Origin: Limnochordia bacterium
GTDB lineage: Bacteria; Bacillota; Limnochordia; DUMW01
Length of the DNA stretch: 9,738 bases
Assembly (NCBI GenBank): GCA_023230925.1
Contig: JALNWK010000077.1
Span: 1 to 9,738 of the forward strand
Direction: 5' to 3'
In this document: piece after piece, positions 1-7,407 of the stretch
Layout of the letters: each line of letters begins with the position of its first letter
Numbering within the stretch: position 1 is the first letter of the stretch
Notes under the pieces: model-generated
Databases searched by the model: none
What the model saw: only the letters and a program-made list of their open reading frames with translations
What the model was told of the DNA's origin: nothing
Position numbers and translations under genes: made by a program

Positions 1-47
1 TCAATCACCTGTTGCTTGAAATCATCTGAGTAACGCTTTCTTGTCAC
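1..47 (-). CDS. IS3-family transposase OrfA, N-terminal fragment (runs off left edge)
   Basis: Only 15 codons are visible, reading VTRKRYSDDFKQQVI from a GTG start (47..45). A basic start followed by RYSxDFKxxVI is the classic opening of IS3/IS911-type OrfA proteins, which begin with a helix-turn-helix that binds the element ends. A GGGAG ribosome binding site lies about 8 nt upstream, and an in-frame TGA (56..54) closes the frame just before it, so the GTG start is well supported. The gene points out of the window, so the element body lies to the left. OrfB and the frameshift region are not visible, so whether the element is intact is unknown. Confidence 0.75.
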   Translation of the reverse strand, partial: MTRKRYSDDFKQQVI

Positions 48-125
48 GGTTAATCACTCCCACTAAAGTAATCTTAGCACAAACATAGCTTATGTCCAAA
101 TCCTTTAGGGGGCTAGATAGGTATG
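48..125 (-). mobile_element. Probable IS3-family element end (non-coding leader of orfA)
   Basis: This is the non-coding stretch between the OrfA start and the cargo. On the minus strand at about 115..93 it contains a CCCCCTAAAGG...TTGGACA motif, which resembles the terminal inverted repeats of IS150-type IS3 elements (C-run, A-run, then TTGGAC). The exact outer tip is not clear: no TG terminal dinucleotide sits directly next to the motif, and the opposite end and target duplication are outside the window. The boundary near 115-125 is an estimate. Confidence 0.4.
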
Positions 126-162
126 TGTTTCCGCTCCATCTTACATTTTTACACACCATTAC

Positions 163-194
163 CGGTGGCAAGGAGGGCCCTGAGGCCCTCACCG
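163..194 (-). terminator. Hairpin downstream of the shorter metallopeptidase-like gene
   Basis: A perfect 7-bp GC-rich stem (GAGGGCC 173-179 with GGCCCTC 184-190, 4-nt loop) is extended by CGGT (163-166) pairing with ACCG (191-194) across a 6-nt bulge. It starts 8 bp past the stop codon at 202, where a terminator would be expected. There is no U-tract directly after it on the minus strand, so it may stabilise the 3' end or be a weak terminator. Confidence 0.35.
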
Positions 195-201
195 CCATGA
201 C

Positions 202-1683
202 CTAAAGATACTCTCTGCCAACAATGGACAGTCCTTTGTAGCGAAACTGCCCTCTATGATTAGCTGGTACTCGCAGTTGCAGGTATACATAATCTTGGTG
301 CTGCACCACCTCATGAGGGATGTCTATCTTGATCGATTCGCCCTTTGTCTCACCGGTCCAAACAGTAATGTAGTATCTACCCGTGGTAGAGAGCCTTACA
401 TCCACATATCCTTCACCGAACAGCTCAATAGAGACCTCGGCGTAAGAACTGACGGGTAAACGATAAACTGCATATGTACCCTCATCGATGACTCTTATGT
501 TTTCAGTAGGGACAGTGCCATTGTCCTCATGCAGATAGTCTGTGGGGTTCAACACAGACTTCTCAGTGTTAACAGTGATGAACTTGACTGGAATGAAGAA
601 CGACTCGTTAAGGCCTTCCCCACTGACTGTCAAGTCAATGGATTTGGTCCACTTGTTTAGGCACACCCAACCGCCATAGTACGAGTTTCCGTCCCAACCC
701 ACGGACCATCTTTCTTTTTTAGGCATCCGGATCAGTTCATCACGGTAGTATGCATCCTCTTCAAAAGCAACAACGTTTTCACCGGTTCTGGCGATCACCT
801 GAACATTCTCGACATGCTGACCGTTGTTGCGCACCCTAACCGGCAAGAAGACCTCTCGATCATGCTTGTCGGTGACTATTCTAATGCTGCTAAATAGAGG
901 TTCGACTAGGATTCCTTCTCGATTGGGGACCAACTGGCCAAACCGTTCAGCTACTTTCAGATAACGTTCTGTGGGTTGTTGCTGGTGTGTCCATGCATTG
1001 ACTGTTCTTTGCATGGTCATTCCTGGCCAACCCAGCGGGCCATCGCGACGATGCTCCATAGCCTGTGCGTCATTCATGAAGGGCTCGAAGAGCCCAGGTT
1101 CTTGTCTGAGCATTTCCCCAAGAAACGTATCCAAGTAGTCAGCATGGGGAAACCCTTGCAATGGAATTGCAATATCAACGATCTGGTCCGTATTATGAAA
1201 TAGCATCTCATAGGTATGCTGGGCTTCATGTTCGAAGACCATGGTAATACCTGGTGAAGTCTTAGTAAAACTTGAGACCGAAAGGGACATGTATGGAGTT
1301 GTATCAGGACCGAGCAATGCACCACCACCGTACATTTGCTCCGCATCGACGACATTCTTCCAAGCCCAAAGAGACCATACCATGTCGTATTGACTAGGAC
1401 TGATGTTCGCTCTTTCTAGGTTCCGCCACGTATCTTTAGCTGACATCCAAAACAGGTCCTTGTCGTATTCCTGAATGTCACTTCTGGACAAGAGGGAGTC
1501 TACGAGCACAAGATGGTACTCCTGACACATCTTCTCACCGGCAGCTTGATCAATCCAATCGCGATACTCGATTAGCTTCTCGATTACCAAGTGCTCTTGG
1601 TTTCTGTCAAACCTCTCAGTAAATGTGTTTGTGAATATAGGAATCATAATATCAAGTTTGAGGCGTCTACTTTGTGACTGCAA
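202..1683 (-). CDS. HEAQH-motif metallopeptidase-like protein, N-terminally truncated paralog
   Basis: This 493-residue open frame aligns end to end, with few gaps and more than half of residues identical by eye, to the C-terminal two thirds of the protein at 2338-4377. A zinc-peptidase-type HEAQH motif sits at residues 152-156. A WSLWAWKN block precedes it and a GFPHAD...EPGLFEPFM...WPGMTMQRTVNAWTH block follows; both are shared with the paralog. The remaining C-terminal half looks beta-rich. It has no signal peptide and no F5/8 domain. The start is TTG (1683..1681) with GAGGG 4 nt upstream. However, in-frame similarity continues upstream of the TTG (EGWLQS against EAWLPS) as far as a TGA at 1701..1699, so the 5' part was probably lost. 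The rest has no internal stop or frameshift. It could be a cytosolic product or a young pseudogene. Substrate unknown. Confidence 0.7.
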   Translation of the reverse strand: MQSQSRRLKLDIMIPIFTNTFTERFDRNQEHLVIEKLIEYRDWIDQAAGEKMCQEYHLVLVDSLLSRSDIQEYDKDLFWMSAKDTWRNLERANISPSQYDMVWSLWAWKNVVDAEQMYGGGALLGPDTTPYMSLSVSSFTKTSPGITMVFEHEAQHTYEMLFHNTDQIVDIAIPLQGFPHADYLDTFLGEMLRQEPGLFEPFMNDAQAMEHRRDGPLGWPGMTMQRTVNAWTHQQQPTERYLKVAERFGQLVPNREGILVEPLFSSIRIVTDKHDREVFLPVRVRNNGQHVENVQVIARTGENVVAFEEDAYYRDELIRMPKKERWSVGWDGNSYYGGWVCLNKWTKSIDLTVSGEGLNESFFIPVKFITVNTEKSVLNPTDYLHEDNGTVPTENIRVIDEGTYAVYRLPVSSYAEVSIELFGEGYVDVRLSTTGRYYITVWTGETKGESIKIDIPHEVVQHQDYVYLQLRVPANHRGQFRYKGLSIVGREYL

Positions 1684-2337
1684 CCATCCCTCATCCTTTC
1701 ACAGTCAATTCGTAATTTATATAGCCATCGATTAGTTGTCTCTAATTGGACATCTGCTCCTGTTGCGCGCTTCCTCCTCTACAATTTGGTATCGCTTTTG
1801 CCTAACCGGTCTCGAGAAGAGTGCGTATTGGTGCTCAACCCAGCGACTAGTTTAACTCTGAAGCTATCAAGTACAAACGAAGGTTACTTCGGTCTATAAT
1901 ATCTACTTCTGTATATTCCCATTATCATCTAGTTTCCGAAAGTTCTCTAACCTTCCGGTAACAAGATTGCGATATGTTTGGTTAGAAGCACTCACCAATT
2001 GGCGCAGCGATCGTGTAGTGCAGAATCGAATTATGGGAAACGAATGATCCTTTATGTACCTGATTTGAGTATAACATGCGGGTTCTTGCTCAACTTGTAG
2101 AAATGTTGCAGATCTGATCCTAAGCCTTATCTGTTGGTGATGTGTTTATGTACCACCTGCGTCTGACTATTGAAATCCTACTTGTGTTTGCTGAAGTCAC
2201 ACAATGTGCAAAACCGTTGGCTTTGGTGCAATCAGGGCTCCTTCAGAAGAAGCCCTGATCACGGGTTAGCCTTCCAGGAGGAAGATGCATCATAAGAAGT
2301 GAGTAGCAATCGTTTAGCCAATCGTGCTAGCAAGCGT
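1684..2337. other. 654-bp region without a supported gene
   Basis: No convincing coding region is visible on either strand. It holds the hairpin at 2231-2259, a small CGAAG-GTTA-CTTCG inverted repeat (1877-1890), and some AT-rich -10-like words on the minus strand with no good -35 partner. Going by the paralog, this is where the missing signal peptide and F5/8 domain of the shorter gene would have been. I found no recognisable remnant by eye, but a decayed, frameshifted remnant could be missed. Confidence 0.5.
2231..2259 (-). terminator. 9-bp stem hairpin downstream of the long metallopeptidase-like gene
   Basis: ATCAGGGCT (2231-2239) and AGCCCTGAT (2251-2259) form a perfect 9-bp stem with an 11-nt loop, about 80 bp past the stop at 2338. 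Neither strand has a T-run after it, so it is not a textbook intrinsic terminator. Its position suggests transcription termination or 3'-end protection. Confidence 0.4.
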
Positions 2338-4377
2338 TCACTCTTGTATATACGTCCTTGAAACAACGGCAATATCGGTTACTCTTGAAGTTGTTTCAGC
2401 ACTTGCAGGACGTTTATGACTTTGCGGCAACCTTAGACGTACATACACGTAATCCTGATCCTTGACTAATTCAGGGCGTATACCAACCACAACTGGTTCT
2501 CGTCCTAGTTCACCCGTCCATGTAGAAAGATAATATTTGCCTGTGGCTGATACTCCAACATCAAGCCATCCGCTCCCTACGACTTCTATGTAGCTTGTAT
2601 CGTAGTTGCTCATAGGAACCCGATAGGTAAGTGACGATCCCTCAGAGATAATCCTTGTGCTCTCCCCCTCTGATAGTAGATCACCTTCGTAGAAATGATC
2701 GGTGTCATTCAGTACTACTTTATCTTCTTCCACAAAAACGTATCTGACAGGGACTGTGAACTCTTCATTAATGTCGTTTCCGGATACTTTTATTTCAACG
2801 ACGGTGGTATCCTGATCCAAGGTCACCCATGTACCGTAATATGCATGCCCATCCCATCCGATAGACCATCTTTCCTGTCTGGGCATACGGTTATCCGGGC
2901 AGCGCCAGTAGGCGTCTTTTTCTAGGATGTAAACCCGGTTGCCCACCGTAGCCGTTACCTGTGCGCTTTCAACATGAAACCCCTTCTCCCGTACTCGCAC
3001 TGGCAGAAATACTTCCCGTTGGGGGCCTCGGTCAGTTACGATGAAGATACTCGCAAACAGTGGTTGCACTACAAGCTCATCCCGAGCTGGTACTAACTCA
3101 CCATAATCATCTGCTACGTTGAGATACCTTTCTCGGGGCTGTTGCCGATGAGTCCAGGCATTGACCGTTCTTTGCATAGTCATGCCCGGCCATTCTCGCG
3201 GCCCATCTCTTCGGTATTGAATCGCCTCTGCATCACTCATAAACGGTTCGAATAGACCTGGCTCCCGTCTGAGCATCTCTTCTATGAATGTATCCAGAAA
3301 ATCAGCATGGGGAAAACCTCTCAGAGGCAAAGTGGTGTCCACTACTTGTCCAGTATGGTGGAATAGCGATTCAAAGGTGTGCTGGGCCTCATGTTCTAAA
3401 ACCATACTAAAATACGATGTTGATTCTGTTAGTTGCGAAACGGAAAAGGACATAAAGGGTGTATTAGCAGGACCGTCCTGCGCGGCGCCACCGTACATCT
3501 GCTGTGCGTTCGGGAGGTTCTTCCATGCCCACAGGGACCAAACAAGGTCGTAATCACTCGGGTTTATGCGACCCAATGCCAAGTTGCTCCACACGTCGGT
3601 GGGAGATAACCAGAAGCGGTTTTGTTCACGTTCACTGATTTCGCTTCTACTGAGATTGACATCTACCAAAGCTAAGTGAAAGTCTTCGGTCAAGTTATGA
3701 CCGATTACCTGTTCCACCCAATCCCGATAGTCAACTAGTCGTTCAATGACCAAGTACTCTTGTTCCTGGTCAAAGACCCACGTAAATGTATCTGTGTAGA
3801 TCGGGATCAGTACGTCAAGCTTGAGCCGCTCTCCCTCCGATGGGAGCCATGCTTCCCCATTTCCTGAGCCAATACCCACATGCTGCAAAAAGGGTTCCTG
3901 AATCCGAATCCCTGGGATGGTTATTTCTCTAATTGACAGTATATTTCCACGCACCGGTGGCCCGAACTCAATCCGAAGGTGACCTCCCTGACACGGGGCA
4001 AACCCAAAGCTTTCTGTTACGCTCGTCGTCGGTCCAGCAAAAACGGAGGTCCATTGGGTACCGTCGTCGGAGACACTAATCGATATTTCCTGAGCACGGA
4101 CATTATCCGAGGACCAGTCTATCTTTACTTGCGAGAAATCAAGAACCATGGGGAACTCGATCTTAATCCATTGTCCTGCGGACAATGAGCTACCGACCCA
4201 CCGAGTTTCGAGGAACCCATCAATGGCCAGTCCCGGGTAGAAGCTGGCGGTCTGGCTGGATCCGGTTACTATAATATCTTCAGGTGAGATACATATCTGT
4301 TCCGATGCTAGGCTAACACTGTGCAATACCAGAGTAACAAGGAAAATCAATGCAATGATAAACCCCTCGTTCCTCAT
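2338..4377 (-). CDS. Exported F5/8 type C (CBM32-like) protein with HEAQH metallopeptidase-like domain
   Basis: The protein is 679 residues. Residues 1-24 are a Sec signal peptide (MRNEGF, long hydrophobic core, SLA/SEQ cleavage). Residues 25 to about 160 read as an F5/8 type C/CBM32 beta-sandwich (AIDGFLETRWVGS, QWIKIEF, SVSDDGTQWTSVF), a fold that commonly binds glycans. A linker leads to a domain of no family I can name. Its HEAQH motif (329-333) fits HExxH zinc peptidases, with both His as zinc ligands and Glu as catalytic base. His340 and Glu366 are conserved in the neighbouring paralog and are candidate third ligands. The C-terminal half looks like one or more beta-sandwich domains. The frame stays open to a TTG at 4419, but ATG 4377 is chosen because GGAGGG lies 6 nt upstream and the signal peptide starts there. 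It is probably an extracellular or periplasmic peptidase, perhaps acting on glycosylated protein; activity is inferred from one motif. Confidence 0.8.
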   Translation of the reverse strand: MRNEGFIIALIFLVTLVLHSVSLASEQICISPEDIIVTGSSQTASFYPGLAIDGFLETRWVGSSLSAGQWIKIEFPMVLDFSQVKIDWSSDNVRAQEISISVSDDGTQWTSVFAGPTTSVTESFGFAPCQGGHLRIEFGPPVRGNILSIREITIPGIRIQEPFLQHVGIGSGNGEAWLPSEGERLKLDVLIPIYTDTFTWVFDQEQEYLVIERLVDYRDWVEQVIGHNLTEDFHLALVDVNLSRSEISEREQNRFWLSPTDVWSNLALGRINPSDYDLVWSLWAWKNLPNAQQMYGGAAQDGPANTPFMSFSVSQLTESTSYFSMVLEHEAQHTFESLFHHTGQVVDTTLPLRGFPHADFLDTFIEEMLRREPGLFEPFMSDAEAIQYRRDGPREWPGMTMQRTVNAWTHRQQPRERYLNVADDYGELVPARDELVVQPLFASIFIVTDRGPQREVFLPVRVREKGFHVESAQVTATVGNRVYILEKDAYWRCPDNRMPRQERWSIGWDGHAYYGTWVTLDQDTTVVEIKVSGNDINEEFTVPVRYVFVEEDKVVLNDTDHFYEGDLLSEGESTRIISEGSSLTYRVPMSNYDTSYIEVVGSGWLDVGVSATGKYYLSTWTGELGREPVVVGIRPELVKDQDYVYVRLRLPQSHKRPASAETTSRVTDIAVVSRTYIQE

Positions 4378-4383
4378 TTCAAA

Positions 4384-4389
4384 CCCTCC
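4384..4389 (-). promoter_or_regulatory. Ribosome binding site that fixes the start at 4377
   Basis: GGAGGG lies 6 nt upstream of ATG 4377..4375. It selects this start over the upstream in-frame TTG at 4419, whose extra 14 residues would precede and mask the signal peptide. Confidence 0.75.
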
Positions 4390-4519
4390 AATAACATAAA
4401 TGCTCCTTACAATCGACAATAATCCTAACGGTTCATTGATTGTTTCACTTGATAAACACTAAGATTCAACTTCCTTTGCTTCTCCGTGACCTGTCTCCAC
4501 TCTTGTGTCCCAAGCACAC

Positions 4520-4556
4520 TGGCGTTAACGCCATGACACAGCACCATGCAACGCCA
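4520..4556. promoter_or_regulatory. Candidate operator: palindrome TGGCGTTAACGCCA plus repeated half-site
   Basis: TGGCGTTAACGCCA (4520-4533) is a perfect 14-bp palindrome. Its half-site AACGCCA (4527-4533) recurs at 4550-4556, exactly 23 bp along, about two helical turns. It lies about 143 bp upstream of the F5/8-HEAQH gene. The spacing and symmetry suggest a dimeric repressor or activator site controlling that gene. No regulator gene is in the window, so the cognate protein is unknown. Confidence 0.35.
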
Positions 4557-4683
4557 ATACATCTGCAAGACGACTATCCTAAAATGCCGAAGGCTGATCT
4601 GCAATCATTGTCGTCTGTCATTAGACAATGTGAGTCTAGTGCACTATCCCTATCAGGGGAGTTCGGGTCCCCAAGTAATAAGG

Positions 4684-4733
4684 CTGCTTCCTGCATCATG
4701 AAGCCGAAGGATGTCCGTGGATGCAGGAAGCAG
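4684..4733 (-). terminator. Terminator of the GH127-CBM9-SBP unit
   Basis: CTGCTTCCTGCATC (4684-4697) and GATGCAGGAAGCAG (4720-4733) form a perfect 14-bp stem with a 22-nt loop, about 30 bp after the stop codon at 4764. On the minus strand it is followed by CCTTATTACTT, a moderately U-rich tail. The stem is strong, the tail imperfect; it probably separates the two transcription units. Confidence 0.6.
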
Positions 4734-4763
4734 TCCCTTTAGCTCGAGGCGGTCAGATTGTCT

Positions 4764-6038
4764 CTACTTTTGCCTATCCAGAATCGCTTGTGCTGCCTGT
4801 ACGGCAGCATTGAGTGCTGTCTGTGCAGCTCGGTCACCGTTAAAAACTGTGTCTAGCTCTCGTTGCAAAATAGGTTCAATGGTATTGCTCCAGATTGGAT
4901 TTCGCAAAAAGTAATGAACGTTGTTTGCGTGCTGGCTTGATTGCAGAAAGGGAAGCTTAAGATCGTCGTTCCAGAAGCCGAATTCATCGGCTACCTCAGG
5001 TATGCAAGGTAATGCCCAACCAATTCTAGCGACTTCACTATGACCAATTGGACCGCAGAGATATTCAAGCAACTTGACAGCCTCGTCAGGATACTTGGTT
5101 AGGGAGCATACCACCCATCCTGAGCTGTGTATTACCGTTTGCAGTTCCTTTCCTGCTTGGCGCGGCGGCAAGACGGCGCCGAAGCGAAGGTTCGGGTTTT
5201 GCTCCGGATACATGGCCAATGCCCAATGTCCCGCATCTACCATTGCGATGTGACCGGTGGCAAAACCAGCCCCCTGGGGTAATGCTCCTGAGAACGGTAC
5301 AACCATGTCCTTGGTTCTCAAATCCGCTAACCATTGGTAGGCATCTATTGTATCTTGGCTATTCGCAAAGCCGTCAACTTGTCGACCATCTTCCGAGATA
5401 AGCTGTCCCCCGCCTGACCAGATATACCCAGAGTGACCATAGATCCCTGTATCGAAACTGAAACCGTAGTAGCTTTTCTCTGGATCAGTTAGTTTTTTGG
5501 CGATAGAGCGAAACTCCTCCCAGGTCCAGTCCGACTCAGGATAAAGAACTCCCCCTTCGTCGAAGCGATCCATGTTGTATAAAATAGCCCGGGGGGAGAA
5601 ACTATGGGGTAAGCCATAGGTAACTCCATTTACCAGACCACTATATGGTCGTACCTGAGGAAAGTACATGTCTGGCGAAAGAATATCACTTTTTTCCAAA
5701 AACGGAGTCAGATCCTCCAGAAATCCTTCCTGGACGATCATAGGATAGTCCCACCAGAGGAAGACGTCGGGGGCGGTTCCTGAGACAAGATCAACAATAA
5801 TCCTGCTGAAATAGTCTCCTGTTCCGAACTGGATCTCTACGTTAATATTCGGGTGATCTTCCATGAACCGCTCCACAATCTTGGGAACTGGGTTAGTCGC
5901 TCCGGGGCCGTCCCAGTGAGCAAGATGCAATGTAATCTGCCCTGTGTTCTCCTCAGCACTGACCGCTCCAAAAACTAACATAATGATGAGCATGAAGCCG
6001 ACAACCAGCTTAGGATAATTACTTAATATCATGTGCAC
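4764..6038 (-). CDS. ABC transporter sugar-binding protein, family 1 (second of tandem pair)
   Basis: This is an exported extracellular solute-binding protein (SBP_bac_1 type), expected to capture a sugar or oligosaccharide for an ABC importer. With the GTG start at 6038 it has 424 residues, normal for the family. A signal peptide ends at VSA/EEN near residue 28, with no lipobox cysteine, so the protein should be free in a periplasm or secreted. Family hallmarks are APDVFLWWDY, GLPHSFSPRAILYNMDRFDEGG, DWTWEEFRSIAKKLT and ATGHIAMVDAGHWA. The frame stays open to 6104 inside the upstream gene. GTG 6038 is preferred because AAAGG lies 7 nt upstream; ATG 6032, two codons later, is the alternative. 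It begins 16 bp after the stop of its paralog, so translation is probably coupled. Clear tandem duplicate of 6055-7320. No permease or ATPase follows. Confidence 0.9.
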   Translation of the reverse strand: MHMILSNYPKLVVGFMLIIMLVFGAVSAEENTGQITLHLAHWDGPGATNPVPKIVERFMEDHPNINVEIQFGTGDYFSRIIVDLVSGTAPDVFLWWDYPMIVQEGFLEDLTPFLEKSDILSPDMYFPQVRPYSGLVNGVTYGLPHSFSPRAILYNMDRFDEGGVLYPESDWTWEEFRSIAKKLTDPEKSYYGFSFDTGIYGHSGYIWSGGGQLISEDGRQVDGFANSQDTIDAYQWLADLRTKDMVVPFSGALPQGAGFATGHIAMVDAGHWALAMYPEQNPNLRFGAVLPPRQAGKELQTVIHSSGWVVCSLTKYPDEAVKLLEYLCGPIGHSEVARIGWALPCIPEVADEFGFWNDDLKLPFLQSSQHANNVHYFLRNPIWSNTIEPILQRELDTVFNGDRAAQTALNAAVQAAQAILDRQK

Positions 6039-6054
6039 TTCAACGCCTTTCGAC

Positions 6055-7320
6055 TTACTCTTTATTGTAGTAATCAAGCAGATCCTGCAATTGCCGTGCC
6101 GCACTGGTTAGGGCAGTATGTCCGGCAGACCTTCCTTCAAATACTTCGTCTAGCGCATTCTGAACTACCGATTGATAGTAAAGGTGCCACAGCGGAGTTC
6201 GTAGGAAATAGTGGGGAGTCATTGCGTACTGGGCTGCCTCAAGACATGCGCCCTGTTCCTCGCTTAGCCATAATTGGAAATCCGTTGCTACACTAGGAAT
6301 GGTTGGTAGAGCCCATTCTTGACGAACCATTTCTGCCTGCCCAATAGGTCCGGCGAGATACTCCAGGACTGTGAGGGCTTCATCCTTGTGTTTACAGGCA
6401 CCATTGAGAACCCAACCAGAGCTATGCAATACTGTTTGTAGCTGCTTTCCTTCCGGATGAGGTGGCAAAGCCGACGCTAGTCTCAACGCTGGATTAGCTT
6501 GTTTTGATACAGATATATCCCAAGACCCGGTATCGATCATGGCAATATTGCCGAAAGCAAATCCCTGACCAGCCGATAGCGATCCTGGGGGAGGCATTAC
6601 CCCATCGTCGAGTTTCAAGCTCGCCAGCCATTCCACTGCTTCAATGGTCTCTGGACTATCACAATACCCCAACGCTTGGTCCGCCTCAAGATTCATGAAG
6701 CTTCCCCCGTTGGACCATGTGTACGTACCAATATTGTAGACACCATGATAGAAATCAAATCCGTATGTTTGCTTTTCTGGGGCTGTGAGCTTTCGGGCAA
6801 TGCCTCTAAACTCGTCCCATGTCCAACTACCATCTGGATAGGCTACTCCGAATTCGTCGAAGTTGTCCTTGTTATAGAGTATGACCCGGGACGTAAAGCT
6901 GTGGGGCAGAGCGTATATACCGTCTTTGTACTTACCACCATATAGCAGTACCCCTGGGAAGAATATGTCCTCAGAAAGGACTTCGCTCTTTTCCAGATAG
7001 GGAGTCAAATCTTCGGCAAATCCTTCCTCAATCAACCCAGGAAAGTCCCACCACAGAAATATATCAGGGGCTTGCCCGGTGACTAGTCCCATGATCAACT
7101 TATCGAAATGGTCCTCATGGTACTCGAATTCGACTTTGATATTTGGATGATCCTCCATTAATCTTTGTAGAATGTTCCATACGGGGCATAGGTCCCGAGG
7201 TCCCCAATTGGCTACTCTAATAGTGACTTTTTCAGCAAAGGCTTTCGGTTCAACCGTCGTGAGCACCGAGATGACAATTGCTATCAGGAGGAGCAACACC
7301 TTTTTGTTATTTCGTAGCAA
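6055..7320 (-). CDS. ABC transporter sugar-binding protein, family 1 (first of tandem pair)
   Basis: This 421-residue exported solute-binding protein belongs to the SBP_bac_1 family of sugar receptors for ABC importers. The signal peptide (basic MLRNNKK, hydrophobic core) ends at AFA/EKV around residue 29 without a lipobox cysteine. The mature protein shows APDIFLWWDFPG (85-95), ALPHSFTSRVILYNKDNFDEFG (137-158, ligand-cleft and hinge region), SWTWDEFRGIARKLT (165-179) and FAFGNIAMIDTGSWD (254-268). The start is TTG, strongly supported by AGGAGG 8 nt upstream. It shares roughly half its residues with the next gene, for example the HSSGW and EYLxGPIG blocks, pointing to duplication with divergence, perhaps for different arabino-oligosaccharides. 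The ligand is inferred from GH127 context only. Confidence 0.9.
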   Translation of the reverse strand: MLRNNKKVLLLLIAIVISVLTTVEPKAFAEKVTIRVANWGPRDLCPVWNILQRLMEDHPNIKVEFEYHEDHFDKLIMGLVTGQAPDIFLWWDFPGLIEEGFAEDLTPYLEKSEVLSEDIFFPGVLLYGGKYKDGIYALPHSFTSRVILYNKDNFDEFGVAYPDGSWTWDEFRGIARKLTAPEKQTYGFDFYHGVYNIGTYTWSNGGSFMNLEADQALGYCDSPETIEAVEWLASLKLDDGVMPPPGSLSAGQGFAFGNIAMIDTGSWDISVSKQANPALRLASALPPHPEGKQLQTVLHSSGWVLNGACKHKDEALTVLEYLAGPIGQAEMVRQEWALPTIPSVATDFQLWLSEEQGACLEAAQYAMTPHYFLRTPLWHLYYQSVVQNALDEVFEGRSAGHTALTSAARQLQDLLDYYNKE

Positions 7321-7328
7321 TTTCTTTT

Positions 7329-7334
7329 CCTCCT
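7329..7334 (-). promoter_or_regulatory. Ribosome binding site supporting the TTG start at 7320
   Basis: A consensus AGGAGG lies 8 nt before TTG 7320..7318. It supports a non-ATG start for the first solute-binding protein, consistent with the signal peptide beginning there. Confidence 0.7.
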
Positions 7335-7407
7335 CTCGTGCTGTGTAGATATCTCATGGCTATGTTGCCTTCCAGCTCATATGCGTCCTCATACCTACAG
7401 AGCATAA

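Larger units (their letters stand above)
4378..4763. other. 386-bp structured intergenic region between the two transcription units
   Basis: No gene is supported; a plus-strand open frame of about 100 codons (4440-4742) has no family resemblance and runs through hairpins. From right to left the region holds the 14-bp stem terminator (4684-4733), a GGGGA/TCCCC hairpin (4656-4672), a CATTGTC/GACAATG inverted repeat (4606-4630), a 14-bp palindrome with a repeated half-site (4520-4556), and the leader of the downstream gene. The promoter of that gene is expected between about 4380 and 4560. I saw no strong sigma-70 pair; TTGTCG-17-TGTTAT at about 4420..4392 is weak and very close to the start. 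Confidence 0.5.

Noticed and set aside
3330..3420. M60-like (mucin-type) peptidase assignment for the HEAQH protein
   Set aside because: M60-like enzymes usually have HExxH-x(8-28)-E. The conserved Glu candidate here is 32 residues beyond the second His, and I see no other M60 hallmarks, so the family was left unnamed.
4440..4742. Plus-strand open frame of 100 codons in the intergenic region
   Set aside because: It runs through perfect hairpins, has no ribosome binding site or recognisable domain, and opposes all genes of the locus.
6033..6104. Upstream extension of the second solute-binding protein (24 extra residues)
   Set aside because: It would overlap the upstream gene and place a non-signal sequence before a clear signal peptide; GTG 6038 with AAAGG fits better.
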